Assembly (NCBI RefSeq): GCF_037042905.1 | Contig: NW_026974140.1 | Span: 18,154,001 to 18,218,000 of the forward strand | Direction of reading: 5' to 3' | Length of the DNA: 64,000 nt | Source of the DNA: Lytechinus pictus | Lineage: Eukaryota > Echinodermata > Echinoidea > Temnopleuroida > Toxopneustidae | Part shown: piece after piece, positions 1 to 11,964 of the stretch | Position numbering within the stretch: position 1 is the first letter of the stretch | Layout of the letters: each line of letters opens with the position of its first letter | Program-made: the position numbers and the translations under genes | Notes under the pieces: generated by a model | Database searches by the model: none | The model's input: the letters and a program-made list of their open reading frames with translations, nothing else | What the model was told of the DNA's origin: nothing

Positions 1-1193
1 GGAAGCATAAACACACCCTTAGAGCGCCCGCACTGAACATATCATTCCAGTGATGATTGCATGATACCACATGCCTCAAACCAATGCAGTGATGCGTTAC
101 ATCAGGGGGTTATAATCAAGCTGTTCGTAAGATAACAGCAACTTTAAGAACAATTTTTTAATCTTTCTCATACGCTTCACCATCGCCGATAAATATTTTG
201 GTGTAGGCCTATACCATTTACCACAAGAAAGGATCACCAGTCATTCATAAAATCACTCTTAACTTACATACAGCTTTATGAAATGGCCCCAAGTGATACC
301 ACTTGCAACTACTTATTGAAATACGATTATTAGTTTGTGAAACACTCCCATGATCTGTGGGTAGATAGGGAGTACCAATTGAAATGTATTCACTACTGTT
401 CTCATAAATAAATCAACCTCTCTAATGGGCTGCTATAAATAATCTCCCCAGAGATGTAAATACTATTCAAGCAATGGTTTATAAATGCATGGTATAGAGG
501 ATAGTAAAACCTCAATGAAATTCTTCTACTTCACTCTGCCACGCTATAACGTAGGGCCTGCCATTCACACTTTCCAAAAATACATTGACATACCGGTAAT
601 ACATAGTTTCTCTAAATTACTGAATTAAAAAATTAAACGAGTAAGCAATCAAAATGGTACAAGCATTGTCTGTAACAGGAAAGTACATGTATGGATGAAG
701 ATTACACAAAGGGAGAGAGTACAGAAATCAATGCTATGACTGTACTAGTATAGTACTATGTCTTTTACAACAGATTACTTTGTGCCATTTCATGTTCACG
801 TAAGAAACTCTACATTTTAGGAAACCTTAATATTGATTTATGTAAATATCCTTTGGAACATGATGCCTGTACTTTCTTGAACATCAATTCATCTTTTGGT
901 TTATTTTTGTGCATTTCTAATTTGTTTGCATTGTACACATGTTATTCAACCATTTTGAATTTGAATGAATAAAGAATTGAAAAAAATTGGAATAAACACT
1001 AGACCACAATGCCCCCACAACTTGGCATTCAAGACCATGGGCCATCAATGTCATTGAACTAACGGCCTTGAACTAAAAAGTAGTCCTAACAACTATGCTA
1101 CATGTAGAAAAGGTGGCTGGGCTTTGACAGGCAAACCTGCAGAACCAACATCAGTAAAAATTGATTGAATGTAAGAATAGATTAAATACTTAC
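1..1193 (-). other. intron 2 (partial) of the GRAF-family gene
   Basis: This is AT-rich sequence downstream of exon 2 on the minus strand. I looked for the next BAR-domain exon and found no convincing match, so exon 3 probably lies beyond the left edge. No repeat with clear ends is visible. Confidence 0.45.
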
Positions 1194-1289
1194 AGATATC
1201 AATTTCAGCATCTGTTTGTGAAGTACCTATGCATTCAAAGTTGAAGTTCAAAAGGGTTTCTGAGAAGGCTCGCTGTGCCTTGGACAGAT
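1194..1289 (-). CDS. ARHGAP26-like: GRAF/oligophrenin-family RhoGAP, exon 2 (BAR domain)
   Basis: This is the second coding exon, 96 nt, of a minus-strand Rho GTPase-activating protein whose first exon lies at 35250-35403. The acceptor (TCTTTCAG, then the exon at 1289) and the donor (GTAAGT, after 1194) are both clear. The split codon A|AT joins the exons as Arg-Asn-Leu-Ser-Lys-Ala. The peptide (NLSKAQRAFSETLLNFNFEC, then IGTSQTDAEIDI) matches the second segment of the BAR domain of GRAF1/ARHGAP26, ARHGAP10, ARHGAP42 and OPHN1, including the Phe-x-Cys/Asp-x-Ile-Gly and Thr-Asp-x-Glu signature. The BAR domain binds curved membrane. Family members also carry PH, RhoGAP and usually SH3 domains, which would lie left of the window. 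The exon ends in phase 1. The paralogue cannot be decided from this stretch. Confidence 0.88.
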
Positions 1290-2490
1290 CTGAAAGACAA
1301 AACAGCAGGAAAGATACGAGTCTAGTAAAAGAAAAAATATTCAAATTTATAGCAAATAGACACAAGTGTGATAACACAAAATGTTTAAAGAGTGATCACT
1401 CTTATCAATGAGGAGAAGCAAAGACAGTTGAATAGATTTTTTTTCTTTCACTGCATACATCATACTTATACTATTGCATGAATAAGAATGCTAGCTATTT
1501 GCATAGTATAACACCTCAATAAGAAGAAAAGTCATTTCAATCTGGAAATATTAAAGTTCTTTGTACAGATATCCATCATAAAGTTAAATCCTTACATATA
1601 TAAATGAATATAAACATAATTTTCCAACAACAGACATGAAGATAATCAACAAATAAAATTGAAGAGAGAAATTACATGTAGGAGGAAGAAATTCAACCCA
1701 TTTGCATGCATTTTCATTTTCAACCCAGATCATTTAAAGGGTTGATGGCCTCTATAAACTCTGAAAATATTATCACACCGTCCTTTACCTTCCAAGTATT
1801 AATATACGTCACTGCTTGCCTCACACCATGGGGATATGAATGAAAATTGTATATTTTAAATGATGATTTTACTCTCCATCGATCTATCAATCCCGTTACG
1901 AAGGTCTTGAAAGTTCAAAAGGATTTACCTGAATTTCTAAAATTAGCTAAAGATGCAAAAGCAGTTATCCCTGAGAAAATGTAATTTATTCCATCATTTT
2001 GATAACCCCAAATGATTGACGGTTTTAAACCATCTTTCTCCTTTAAAAAGAAGTTATACAAGGGAGCATTTTAAATCACAGAATCATTCTTCAAAGACGG
2101 TTACCTTCAAAAAATATTTGCATCATTTAAAAACTGCAAAAATGAAATACTGAAAAAGGAAAGTAAACACAGATGCAGAACCATTTGCTAAATAACGCTG
2201 GAATGCAACTACTGTATGTTATACACAAAACGTGTTTAAAAGTGTGACTCTAAATTTGAAAAATGGTAATCTCATAATCCTTTAAAATTATTGAAGTGGT
2301 CTCCTTCTAGTTTGGACATACCTTGCCTATACAATATGACCTAGAATTCCTGGGTCAAACTGCACTGTAAGCTCTACAAGTGTACTTGTACACTGGCATG
2401 TCTCAAAATCAGCTCTGATGAAAAATCAATTCCGTGAAAATCATATTTTGTTGTTATTGTTTTGTGGATGGGTGCCATTTAATGGTTCCA
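1290..2490. other. intron sequence, nothing recognised
   Basis: AT-rich intronic DNA with poly-A/T runs. No coding exon, terminal inverted repeat or tandem array is visible. Confidence 0.4.
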
Positions 2491-2681
2491 AGACATACGT
2501 GTATGCTCCAACGACAACTTCTCTAGAAATTCCACACACTAAAATCAATGACAAACTTAAACCCAGGATTTAACACTATACCCTACCCTAAACCTAAACA
2601 TAAACCCTATTGCAATCCTAACCCTACATTGTACATCTTATAAAACCTGGATCAATAGTCGCAGGAGTAATGTTGTGTCAC
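2491..2681. mobile_element. MITE, degenerate relative of the element at 28361-29373
   Basis: The left end (GCTCCAACGACAACTTCTCT) and right end (AATAGTCGCAGGAGTAATG) resemble the inverted ends of the 28361 element (CTCTGGCGACAATTGCTC and AGCAATTGTCGCAGGAG). Internal blocks also match: the ACACACTAAA, ATGACAAACTTAAACCC and GGATTTAACACTAT words occur in the same order in both. The interior CCCTAAACCTAAAC-like text belongs to the repeat and is not telomeric. Confidence 0.6.
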
Positions 2682-2759
2682 TAAAAAAAATATCTTAAAC
2701 TAAAGTATCCCAGTCTTCTGGGACCCAGTTGTGTTTGAAGCCCCTTGGTGTTTAATACT

Positions 2760-2944
2760 AACCACCCTTTCACACAGTAAATTTTTTTCGTAATTTGAAT
2801 GATGATTCCTGTGAAAAATACGGCTAATGACGAATATGTAGCACGTGTGAAACCAAACTAGAACATGATTAGAATCACGAACACAGTCACGATTACAATA
2901 GCAATCACAATTATGATTCAAGATTCACATGTGAAAAGGCCCTA
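2760..2944. mobile_element. short MITE with AATCATGATT-like motifs
   Basis: The imperfect terminal inverted repeats are ACCACCCTTTCACAC on the left and GTGAAAAGGCCCTA on the right. The interior carries GATGATTC, CATGATTAGAATCACGA and TTATGATTCAAGATTCAC, words shared with the 9316-10111 element. The boundaries are approximate and the family assignment is tentative. Confidence 0.42.
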
Positions 2945-3484
2945 AATACTCCTATTCAGCCAAGATTTACTTATCATCAATGTAGTCAGTGACTGTCAAG
3001 TGCAGGGCGCCTTTGGAAAGCAGTTTTGCATAACTGAACAGGCCTACCCTGCAGTATAAAATAATAATAATAATAAGTGTAAGCCCTTTTCTCTTTAATG
3101 TTTAGATATCATGAATTCTTAATAAACCATAGATTTTACAGTAAATATATTTTTTAATAATGGAATGAAGACATGAACAGGTTACTCCAGACATCATTGA
3201 TAGAAATATATTACGAGAATATGAGTGCTACTGCTTATGCTCAGGATCAAGGCAAGTCCGGACTTGTTTCCAGTTGGATTACTCCCTCGTTTTTAAATTT
3301 ACATGATTTCCTTGAATCAAGCCTAACCAGAGGGTTCAAGCAAGGACAACATGTAAACATGACAGAAATTAATTAAAAGCTTCGCAGAAGGGACAACAAA
3401 TGTCATTCATGTTTATGCTGTATGGCAAACATGGTTAATCAAAACATACAATTTACTACGCATGGATTTGTTATTTTTTATTGG

Positions 3485-3651
3485 TAATACCTTGGTCACA
3501 TTTGCTCTACGGCGGCCGTGCGGCGAGTGAAAACAGCCATTTTAACATTTTTTGTCCAAAATACATATAAGTGGTTTGAATTAAAATTAATAAAACGGCT
3601 GTTTTCGACTCGCTGTACGGCCGCCGTAGAGCAAATGTGACCAAGGTATTA
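3485..3651. mobile_element. 167-bp near-palindromic MITE
   Basis: Two arms of about 60 bp are inverted copies. TAATACCTTGGTCACATTTG on the left is mirrored by CAAATGTGACCAAGGTATTA on the right, followed by a GC-rich segment (CTCTACGGCGGCCGT) and AAAACAGCC. The loop is about 50 bp and AT-rich. The whole unit would fold into one hairpin. The end sequence TAATACC/GGTATTA suggests a TA- or TAA-type target site, which I cannot separate from the repeat itself. Confidence 0.8.
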
Positions 3652-4450
3652 GGCAGCCCACCCTTACTCCTTGAAACATCTATAAAAAAGTATATGTACC
3701 CTGCCCTACAAATATATATTTTTCTTTTTACACATTTATAAAAGGTCATAACACTTTTCAGGGAAGGAATTGTACTTCATGCCAATATACTGTAACTGAA
3801 TCAATATGTCACACCTCCAGAAACCCAGAACGGATGTATGTGGTATTCTTTCATATGACAACTACAATGTAAAGAATGCAGATGAAAAAATATGTCAACA
3901 ACAGCTACAGTACATGTACATGTCATGTATAATGTTCAATATTTATCCATCAATTCAATAAACATGTATACATGTACTGAATTGTGGTTGGTAATAGTAT
4001 CACTGTGAGATGACAACCCCCTCACTCTACCTCTAAAACGCAAGTCACTTGAATAAAGAAATTATTTGGGATTAAGCAAGGAAATAATTATTTTTCAATA
4101 ATTTTTGTCTGAAGAGTTTTTGGTGACATAATGGACAAGTGCTACTCGTACATTGCATCAAGTAATTCCACAAGACACTCCTATTGAATACAGTTTCCAA
4201 AGCTACTGTAAATCACATGTTGGCCTGTTGATGGTTCTTCCTTTTAATTATCATAATACTAAAGTCTATGGCCCATATTCTGAAGTCTGGTTTAATTTAA
4301 ACTCTGGTATTAAGTTGTGGTTTAGCTATGGAAATCCAGTTCTTACATAAATCTTTAACAGTAGAGGTTCAATGTACCGTATCAGCTTATTTGACTCCCA
4401 AAACATTATTAACTGCCTGGGAAGGATAAGTATGATATTTGTCTTCACCA

Positions 4451-7400
4451 TTAACCCTTTGCGTGCGACGGGCTTCCACAGAAGCCCAGCGAGTCGTTCA
4501 CTTAGCTACGACGGGCTTCTACAGAAGCCGAGAAATGTTTGGTTTAATTCAATTAAGTTTTTCAGCTTTTTCGTAATTGTTATGTACTAAAACCTCTGCC
4601 ACTATTTCCTTCATAAACCTATTTCGATAACAAATTGAAAAAAATATACAGCTACGTGGGGAAAAATCCCGAAAATAGGAAATCATTTCAACTTTACCCG
4701 ATTTTTTCGTTGGAGTCGGACGGGGAGGACAAATTTTGTGACGAGCACGTACGCGCGCGCATAAGGCCTGATCACGTGATTTGTTCTGATCACGTGATTT
4801 GATCCATATTGTTGTTCTGATAAATATACGCTAACATCTTTTCTACAAGATCGACACGTAATAAGCTACGCGTTTATTCACCATTTTCGTCTTATTTGTT
4901 TAATCAAGAAGATATCACTCTAGATAGAATGATATCTCCTTGGTTTCATCGATCGATTGCATTTTCAGAGAAGCAAAAAGCTTGTAATGTCTTAGTAGGC
5001 TACTTTGAGCTTATCTCGGTGCACTTTTGAACCTTTTCCCTCCCCATCATCCCTCTTCTTCTCATTATTTTTGTCTACTATTCTGAAAAAAGGAGAAAAG
5101 AAAGCAGTTTAGCACACCATTCATCTTCTGCTCTTTTCAAAAGGGGAACGTCCATGTAGTTCATGATATTGGCACTACCCGAACAAAAGAATGTCTGGGC
5201 GGCCACTCAAACAAATTCCTTCCGAAAAGAGCAGGATACAGATGGTCAACGCCCCGAACAAAAGGAAGATTACTGTTTATCGGCAGGATGACCCATTGAA
5301 CGCTTTTCGTATTTAGCAATACAAAAAGCTTTTATGAATCCTTTTTTTTTCGACCAACATACCGTATCTAAAAAAAAAATGTCTCATTACCGACAACACA
5401 GGTGCTTATGACATCCGTCAGTGATTCATATTGCAAAAAGGCGCTTCCCCTGGGTGATGATGCATATAAGGAAGAACGAATAATTATTTAGGGAAATTAT
5501 CGAAAAAAATATGTTCAAATGTCAGGGAGGACGAGAGAGAATGAGAGACAGAGATAAATGGGGAACAGACAAGTGCGCTTTTGCTAAAATTCCATGAATA
5601 TCTACTTAAACGAATTACAATATGACTTATTTTTGGTTAGATTACTTTAAAAAATATCCCACAATGTTTGTTTGTTGCAACTCGGTCCTCAGACCCTTGC
5701 CAAACTGATGACTTTTTATCATTGTTCTTGTTTGAGCCCCCCCCCCCCCCCCGATGGAAATGTTCTGACCTACACTCTAATGTTGCTTGTTTGTCTCCTC
5801 CGATTTTCTGTTTTTAATTGCGAGTAACGCGGTAGAAGAGATAAGAATAAATACCGTCCTGGGGCCCTTTTTTCCCCCGTTACGACAAAAAAAAAATCGC
5901 ATTTTGGGCGCTTACCATGGTTAGCATCTAAACCAAAATGTTTGGAAAAAGATGTTATACAGGGACAGCAATGTTTTTTATGGTGCAGGTGTTGAGCTGT
6001 GAGACGGGGATGAAGCGGCTAAAAAATACAATTTGTTAATTCATGTCATTTTACAGAATGAATTTATAATAGGATAGGTTTTAGAAGCTCTTCATCTTAT
6101 TTCCTTTTCTCACCCAGATGAAAGCTTTTGCATTGAAAAGTTGACGGAAACATAATTACTTCAAATGATAAAACCAATAATGAACTAAAAGTTTCCTCGC
6201 GCGAAATGGAGGAAATAGAATGATACAGGATGATAAATTACGCTATAAGGCACCCCCTATAAAGAAAACACGTTTGTATGGCGTGTCACCCGATAGAATC
6301 CTCTCAATCCTACAAACTTTTTTTCATGTGTAACCTACACCCCCCCAAAAAAAAAAATGTTGACACCGACCCAAATTTTATTGATTTTCCTACTTTTTTG
6401 CCAATTTCTTTCTCATTTTTTTAACTGGCGAATAGCGTGGTAGAAAAGATTCATAGAGGAAAAAAATTGTTTCCGTGACTGAATGTGGGAGGGAGTGGAC
6501 CGGCCGAAAAAAAAAATCAGAAATTTATATAGACTTCGGATTTTTTGTACATGTTTGCTGAAAGGGGTGAGGACGGTGAGGACTGAAACTTCCTACCAAC
6601 TCCGCCGCCTCTGTACTATTAGATTGAACGATTAAAACGATAGAGACAATAATGAATTTTAACTATTGTGAATGTTTTTTAATGATTTATTATCGGTTGT
6701 GAAATGAAGGAGACAATAGAACAAAACGAAAGAACAAATAAAAAAAAACACTTATGATTGCGGATGCTATAATTTATTCAAGAAAAATACTTCCTTTTAC
6801 TTTCAGTAATTGCTTTGCTCTTTTTGAGGGAATAGTAAGATAAAGAAACGTAGAAAGTGACAAGAAGAGAGTTGGGAGGTACGATTTCAGACTTACAATT
6901 TTAGTCACTTTTATTCGTTTAACTCTTTGAAATAATTTCAGGATATTACAAATCGAATACCGATGCGCAAACTTCAGGAACAAAATTATTTTATTACTAT
7001 AATATCTGCGTGGGAAATCGAATTAAATGAAACATATAATTTATGAAAAAATCTAAAAAAGAAAATTACTTTTAGTGAAAGATTGAGGCCTCTGTCTTGC
7101 CATAACCCTAAATTGTTTAGTCGTGCATTTTTATACGATGATGATGATCATCATCATCATATTGTCTTTTGCGGAAGATATCTACCCACGTTATCAATAT
7201 AGAAAATGGAAGATGATATAGAGTTTAATTGTGAAATGACAGTTACAATAGTAATTTTAGAAGGTTTTTCGGGACATTATTTGAGAAACGGGGAAAAAAA
7301 CCCAAAATTTTCGACCTGATGACCACGATGCAATAGGACGAGAGGCCCACAAATGCAACCACCTCCGATCAATACAAGTTGGCAAAAACGAGGCATTCTC

Positions 7401-9210
7401 TCGGAACCGTTACCGATGAAAAGAGAGAGAGGGGGGGGGGGAGATGTTAGATGTAATGTAAAATGACAGGTACTGAGAAGAAAAAATCAGAAAGAAAGGA
7501 TTGAGGGGGTGGGGGCGGGTATATACCTCGTAATCCAAATCGGGAAGAAAGAAGACGATACATATATAATTCAAATGAGAAGAACTCAGAGAAAAAATGT
7601 GTAGAAAGGAGGGGATATAGAAAGACGACAGATATAAGGGAATGAAAGCGGTAGATAATACATTCAGTTACAGGTTAGAAACCAGAGAAAGGGAAAACGA
7701 GGAAATCCCTAATTGGTACCGTTTTATAAATACATTATACTTGCACATGTTATATTGAAAAGTGCGCAATAATTTAAACAAATTTACCATCCGCCAGTCA
7801 AATAGAATGATATAGCTTTCAAGTGTTATTGAAAATTTGTAAACAAATTTTTATATAAAACGGGCCCCTGGAAAACTTTTGAACCCCCCCCCCCCCGCTT
7901 TCTCTCGTTCTCTCATCCGATATTGCTCTTATTTTTGTCTTCAAAGGAAACAAACAGAAAATAAAGGAATTAAGAACACCGTTTATCCTCTGCTCTTTTA
8001 AAAATGAACAAAAGAAAGTCATGGCGGACGCTCAAACAAATTCCTTATAAAAAAAGAGCAGGGGACTAATAGCCAACGCCCTGAATAAAAGGAAGATTAG
8101 TGTATTTCGTCAGGATTACCTAGTAAATGCTTCTCGTATTTAGCGATACAAAAAGCTCTTAGGAATACTGCTTTTCATATTACGACAGTAACAATAAAAA
8201 AAGTAAATGTTTACTTATTTAAAACATGCAGGCGCTTAACCCTAAATCTCCCGGGGTATTTTGATACACATAAAACACTTAGATGCTAAAATTTCAATAG
8301 ATAAAAATAATTTACTTTCTCTCATTGTGACGAACAGTAATCGGTAGCATGGTTATTTTGGAGGGAAAAGGGAGATAGAAAAATGAAACGTAGAACGAGA
8401 CGAGGAGAGCGTTGGGAGGTATGATTTCAGATTTGAGTCACATTTACCCCCTTCGCTCTTTGAAATTGCAACAGGAAAACAAATCGAACACTGGTATGCA
8501 ATCTTCAGCAACAAAATTATTTTTTTATTACAAACTGTAATTCATGAAAAGAAGAAACCAAAGGCGATTTTTAGTGAAACATTGATGCCACCGTCTTGAA
8601 GCCCAGAAGCCAAAAATCACAAAATAGTTTCGGACATTCGTTGCGCAGCATCATCATCGTACTTGCAAGGGAATATATTCACCCTTTTTTATTCATTCTG
8701 GAAAATAAAGGTATTTGGTATGCTGTGATTTCACCCAAAATGGATTATCGTCGTAATTATACACTTTGCAAATGACCTGAATACAAGGGGATAAAGAGAC
8801 CATTCATGAGTAGCGTTACAATAGGCAATGAAGAAAGCACTAGAGCAGACAACAAAGCGGTATCGATCGAACCCGACTTGTCCGCGCGTGCTGATTGCCC
8901 TTACGCATTTTTGTACACAGTGCCTATTGACTTGGGAAAAAGCGAAGATTTGACAAAATAACACGACTTTTTCCTCGTAAATTTCTTAACTATTCAGTTG
9001 ATTTGAGAAGCGAGACCTTTAATTCTAGAAAGAAAAATGTCTGATCTTTCATCTTTACATTTACTAAAAATCCTGAAAATACTTCAGTTTGGCGCAATTA
9101 GCAATAGATTAGGAATACACCGCCACAGATCCAAAAACCAGCAATGTACAAAAACGGCTCCGCCGCAGGGAGAGGTATCCGGTTTCGCGGGCCCGCACGC
9201 AAAGGGTTAA
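4451..9210. mobile_element. piggyBac-like DNA transposon, non-autonomous or decayed, 4.76 kb
   Basis: The ends are TTAA-CCCTTTGCGTGCG at 4451 and CGCACGCAAAGGG-TTAA ending at 9210. This gives a 13-bp perfect inverted repeat directly flanked by TTAA on both sides. TTAA target duplication and a CCC-starting terminal repeat are the hallmarks of the piggyBac superfamily. The left subterminal region (4466-4535) has two copies of a small palindrome (GGGCTTCYACAGAAGCC). Inside there are duplicated blocks (about 5127-5345 with 7988-8165, and about 6827-7200 with 8363-8640) and a weaker repeat of 5700-5840 at 6311-6450. I see no open frame longer than about 80 codons and no DDE-type transposase, so it is either a long non-autonomous derivative or too decayed to read. 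GC-rich edges, AT-rich interior and homopolymer runs are typical of such elements. Confidence 0.75.
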
Positions 9211-9315
9211 AGAATTAGTAAAGAGCACCGTAAACATGAGAAGCATTCACTGTAAACAAAATTTTGAAATGTTTTGCTTCCCATAAATTTAGCAGAGTTA
9301 GACCATGGTCTATTA

Positions 9316-10111
9316 GGGTGCGTTTATCCGCCACTTTTTTACCCTATAATCATGATTCGAATCATGATTCAAATCATGATTCTGCAGAATCACGATTGCG
9401 TTTAGTCGAAATTGAATATAATCATGATTAGAATCACAAACATGAAACACGAAAAAAGGGGCGTTTGGAAAGACGTTTCTGCAGAATCACGTACGAAAAT
9501 GTTCGAATAAACGATATCGTGATTTGAATCATGATTATATGACCTCACTGTGTCGGGCTACGGCTTTCGGTTTGACTCTTGCCAAGCTCAAGGCTCTCTA
9601 TGTGCTCATTGTATGTACATGATTACTCTGCATGCATTTCTTGTCATGTTCAAATTCTGTGTTGGTCTTCGCATCGTCCACTACTTTTCATTTTTTGGTC
9701 ATGTCTTCAACTTCAAGTTCTAGTAAATGAATTAACTGGACATACAATGATCTCAGTTGTTGTTGAGTATAGAGTGTCAATATTAAATTGGATCTACGCT
9801 GAAATTCACTTCCGAACACCATTTTGGATTAACTAACAAGATGAATAGAAGCATATGGACCCTATATGATAGAAGTAAACTTAGGTTGAATTCTGGAAGC
9901 AAAATATTTTTCGAGAGCCGAAACACGTGCGAAAAACTTCCTCTGTCAAACTGCGCACTAGTGATGCGCACTGGATTGGCCCGAATCTGAGGAGAAACAG
10001 CTTTGGAATGAAGGTCGTCTAAACGCTGATTCTGTGATATCGTGATTCATGTTTGTGTTTTGAATCATGATTCAAATCATGATTCTGGCTTGAGGTCGCA
10101 TAAACGCAGCC
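9316..10111. mobile_element. Harbinger-like MITE rich in AATCATGATT repeats
   Basis: Imperfect inverted ends (GGGTGCGTTTATCCG at 9316; CGCATAAACGCAGCC ending at 10111) are flanked by TTA on both sides (9313-9315 and 10112-10114). A 3-bp TWA duplication next to G-rich ends fits PIF/Harbinger elements. Both subterminal regions carry clusters of the palindrome AATCATGATT (9350-9380 and 10065-10085), plus CGATATCGTGATT near 9512. Such clusters commonly serve as transposase binding sites. No transposase frame is present. Confidence 0.6.
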
Positions 10112-10164
10112 TTAGTTAAACCCAACTTAAGGATATGGACCAATATGTTTGCCTACATGCATAC

Positions 10165-10200
10165 CACCTCACCCCCCCCCCCCCCCCCCCAACACACACA
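10165..10200. repeat. poly-C tract followed by (AC)n
   Basis: A run of about 20 C residues is followed by a short ACACACAC stretch. It is a simple-sequence tract in the intron. Confidence 0.8.
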
Positions 10201-11484
10201 CTCTCCCTCCATGGCAGTAAATAGAAATACAACAAAATATTAAAACCAAAACACAATATATTATTAAAATCATCAAATCAGGGGAAAATTACATGGGAGC
10301 TTGGGATGATTTCAACCCCAAAACGCTCAAAAGAGCACTGGAAAATCCTTCATTTTATACTGCAATTCTATAGATTATCCAATGTTGCAGATTTATGCAA
10401 TAGGTTGTGAAAAGTATAACCTCCGGAAATTAAATAATATACATGTATTGCCTGCAGCACATGCATGATTGTATTTGAGATTGAATTCTTGATATTAAAT
10501 GACTTGACTTCATCACTGTCATACGATCTAGTACCTTTGTGGACCTTTACTGTACTTGGCTGTGCATAATTATAATTGCTGTATACTGTCAGTTAATACT
10601 TCTTTTTGAGGAAATATGGAAATGGATAATTCCCAGAGTGGGGTCTATTTTAAGGCCAGGGAGATGATAGGATGTGAAGACAGCGTGAAATCTAATCTCC
10701 ATCTCAACCAATCTTGATTCTCTTATGATTACAAAACAATAATTATACGAGTTTGATCCACTGCCATTGACCTATAATGACACTGACTCATACACAATGC
10801 CAATGGGTGATGATACTAAGATTGATAAGATATTTACTATCAAAATCAGTGGTCTACATTTGTCAACTTTTTTAGTTGGAAGTACATTTCAAAATACCTC
10901 TCCAAATGCCTTTCTAAAAATATTTTAAAAGGGGCTGCATTAATCTGATAAAATAAAGTCAGAAAACCAACCATGAGCCTGCTTGAACCAAGGAATAGAG
11001 GTCAGTCAATTTGTTGTAGCTTCAATATTAGAAAAGCAATTATCGAGTGCTGTATCACTGTTCAAGTGTTAAAATTCTAAATCACATACCTGGAAAATTG
11101 AGATAAAATTCACAGAAATCTACAGCAAATACAAGGATTTTGTTCTTTCCGAGATAATCTCTCCTATCTATTTTCGGCTAACCAAACCTGAATGCTTATC
11201 ACAAACAAACCCTTTGTACTGGATGCATGCATTCAACATGCATTAAAGTTCTGACTACATACACATCCCATATGCTTATAGACTGTAATAGTTAGTGACA
11301 AGTTGATGAAAAAAACTGCCTCTGCTAGTATTACAAGCTCATAAAATCACCACTAATGGTTAAAGTTGTTACTTGAACTTACTTCTATTATAGATTCCTA
11401 GAATTTAGAAACAAAATCCCACTCACAGAGCTCATAGTCAACAAAAAATAACTGGAATATTTGGGTGATCATTTGGGCCTACAA

Positions 11485-11964
11485 TAGGTGGTTTCAAACC
11501 GCCTCGATCACAAGAATCCCCGTTAAATTACGAGAACTTTTTTAGGCTGAAAAATACCCATTAATTATTCCTGCATTCACACCGCCCTGAAACATACCCT
11601 TCGGGATAAGTTCCTGAAGTTACGAGCATGCGCAGTATGGTCTGATAAGCAGCAAGGCGCGAAATTCAAAAACACTAGCCCAGCAGCAACCCATGCACGG
11701 CGCCGCACCCAACGACACGCTGGGCTAAAAGTTCCCGTAATTTGCTTTCAGACCGCCACAATACCCACGACCTTGGAAAAATCCCCGCGAAAGTTCTCGT
11801 AATTTCGCCAAGTACCTACTATTTATTGGGTATTTTCTTTCGGGGATATTACGCGTAGTTTGCTTTCAGACCGCCAAAATACCTGGTATTTTCTGATCGG
11901 GGTAAATTTCCCGATTAGAGAATACCTGGAACTGGCGAACTTCGAGGCGGTCTGAAACCACCTA
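11485..11964. mobile_element. 480-bp MITE with 22-bp TIRs
   Basis: The ends are TAGGTGGTTTCAAACCGCCT at 11485 and AGGCGGTCTGAAACCACCTA ending at 11964, inverted copies with one mismatch. The interior repeats the phrase CTTTCAGACCGCCA twice (about 11741 and 11863) with GGTATTTTC and CCCGTAATTT variants, so subterminal motifs recur. The flanking dinucleotide TA could be the duplicated target. No coding capacity. Confidence 0.75.

Noticed and set aside
2575-2630. CCCTAAACC-like telomere-type text
   Set aside because: It is part of a MITE also present at 28361-29373, and the units are irregular. It is not an interstitial telomere.
7135-7162. GATGATGATGATCATCATCATC palindrome-like microsatellite
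   Set aside because: It is a simple (GAT)n/(ATC)n junction inside the piggyBac-like element. Nothing indicates function.
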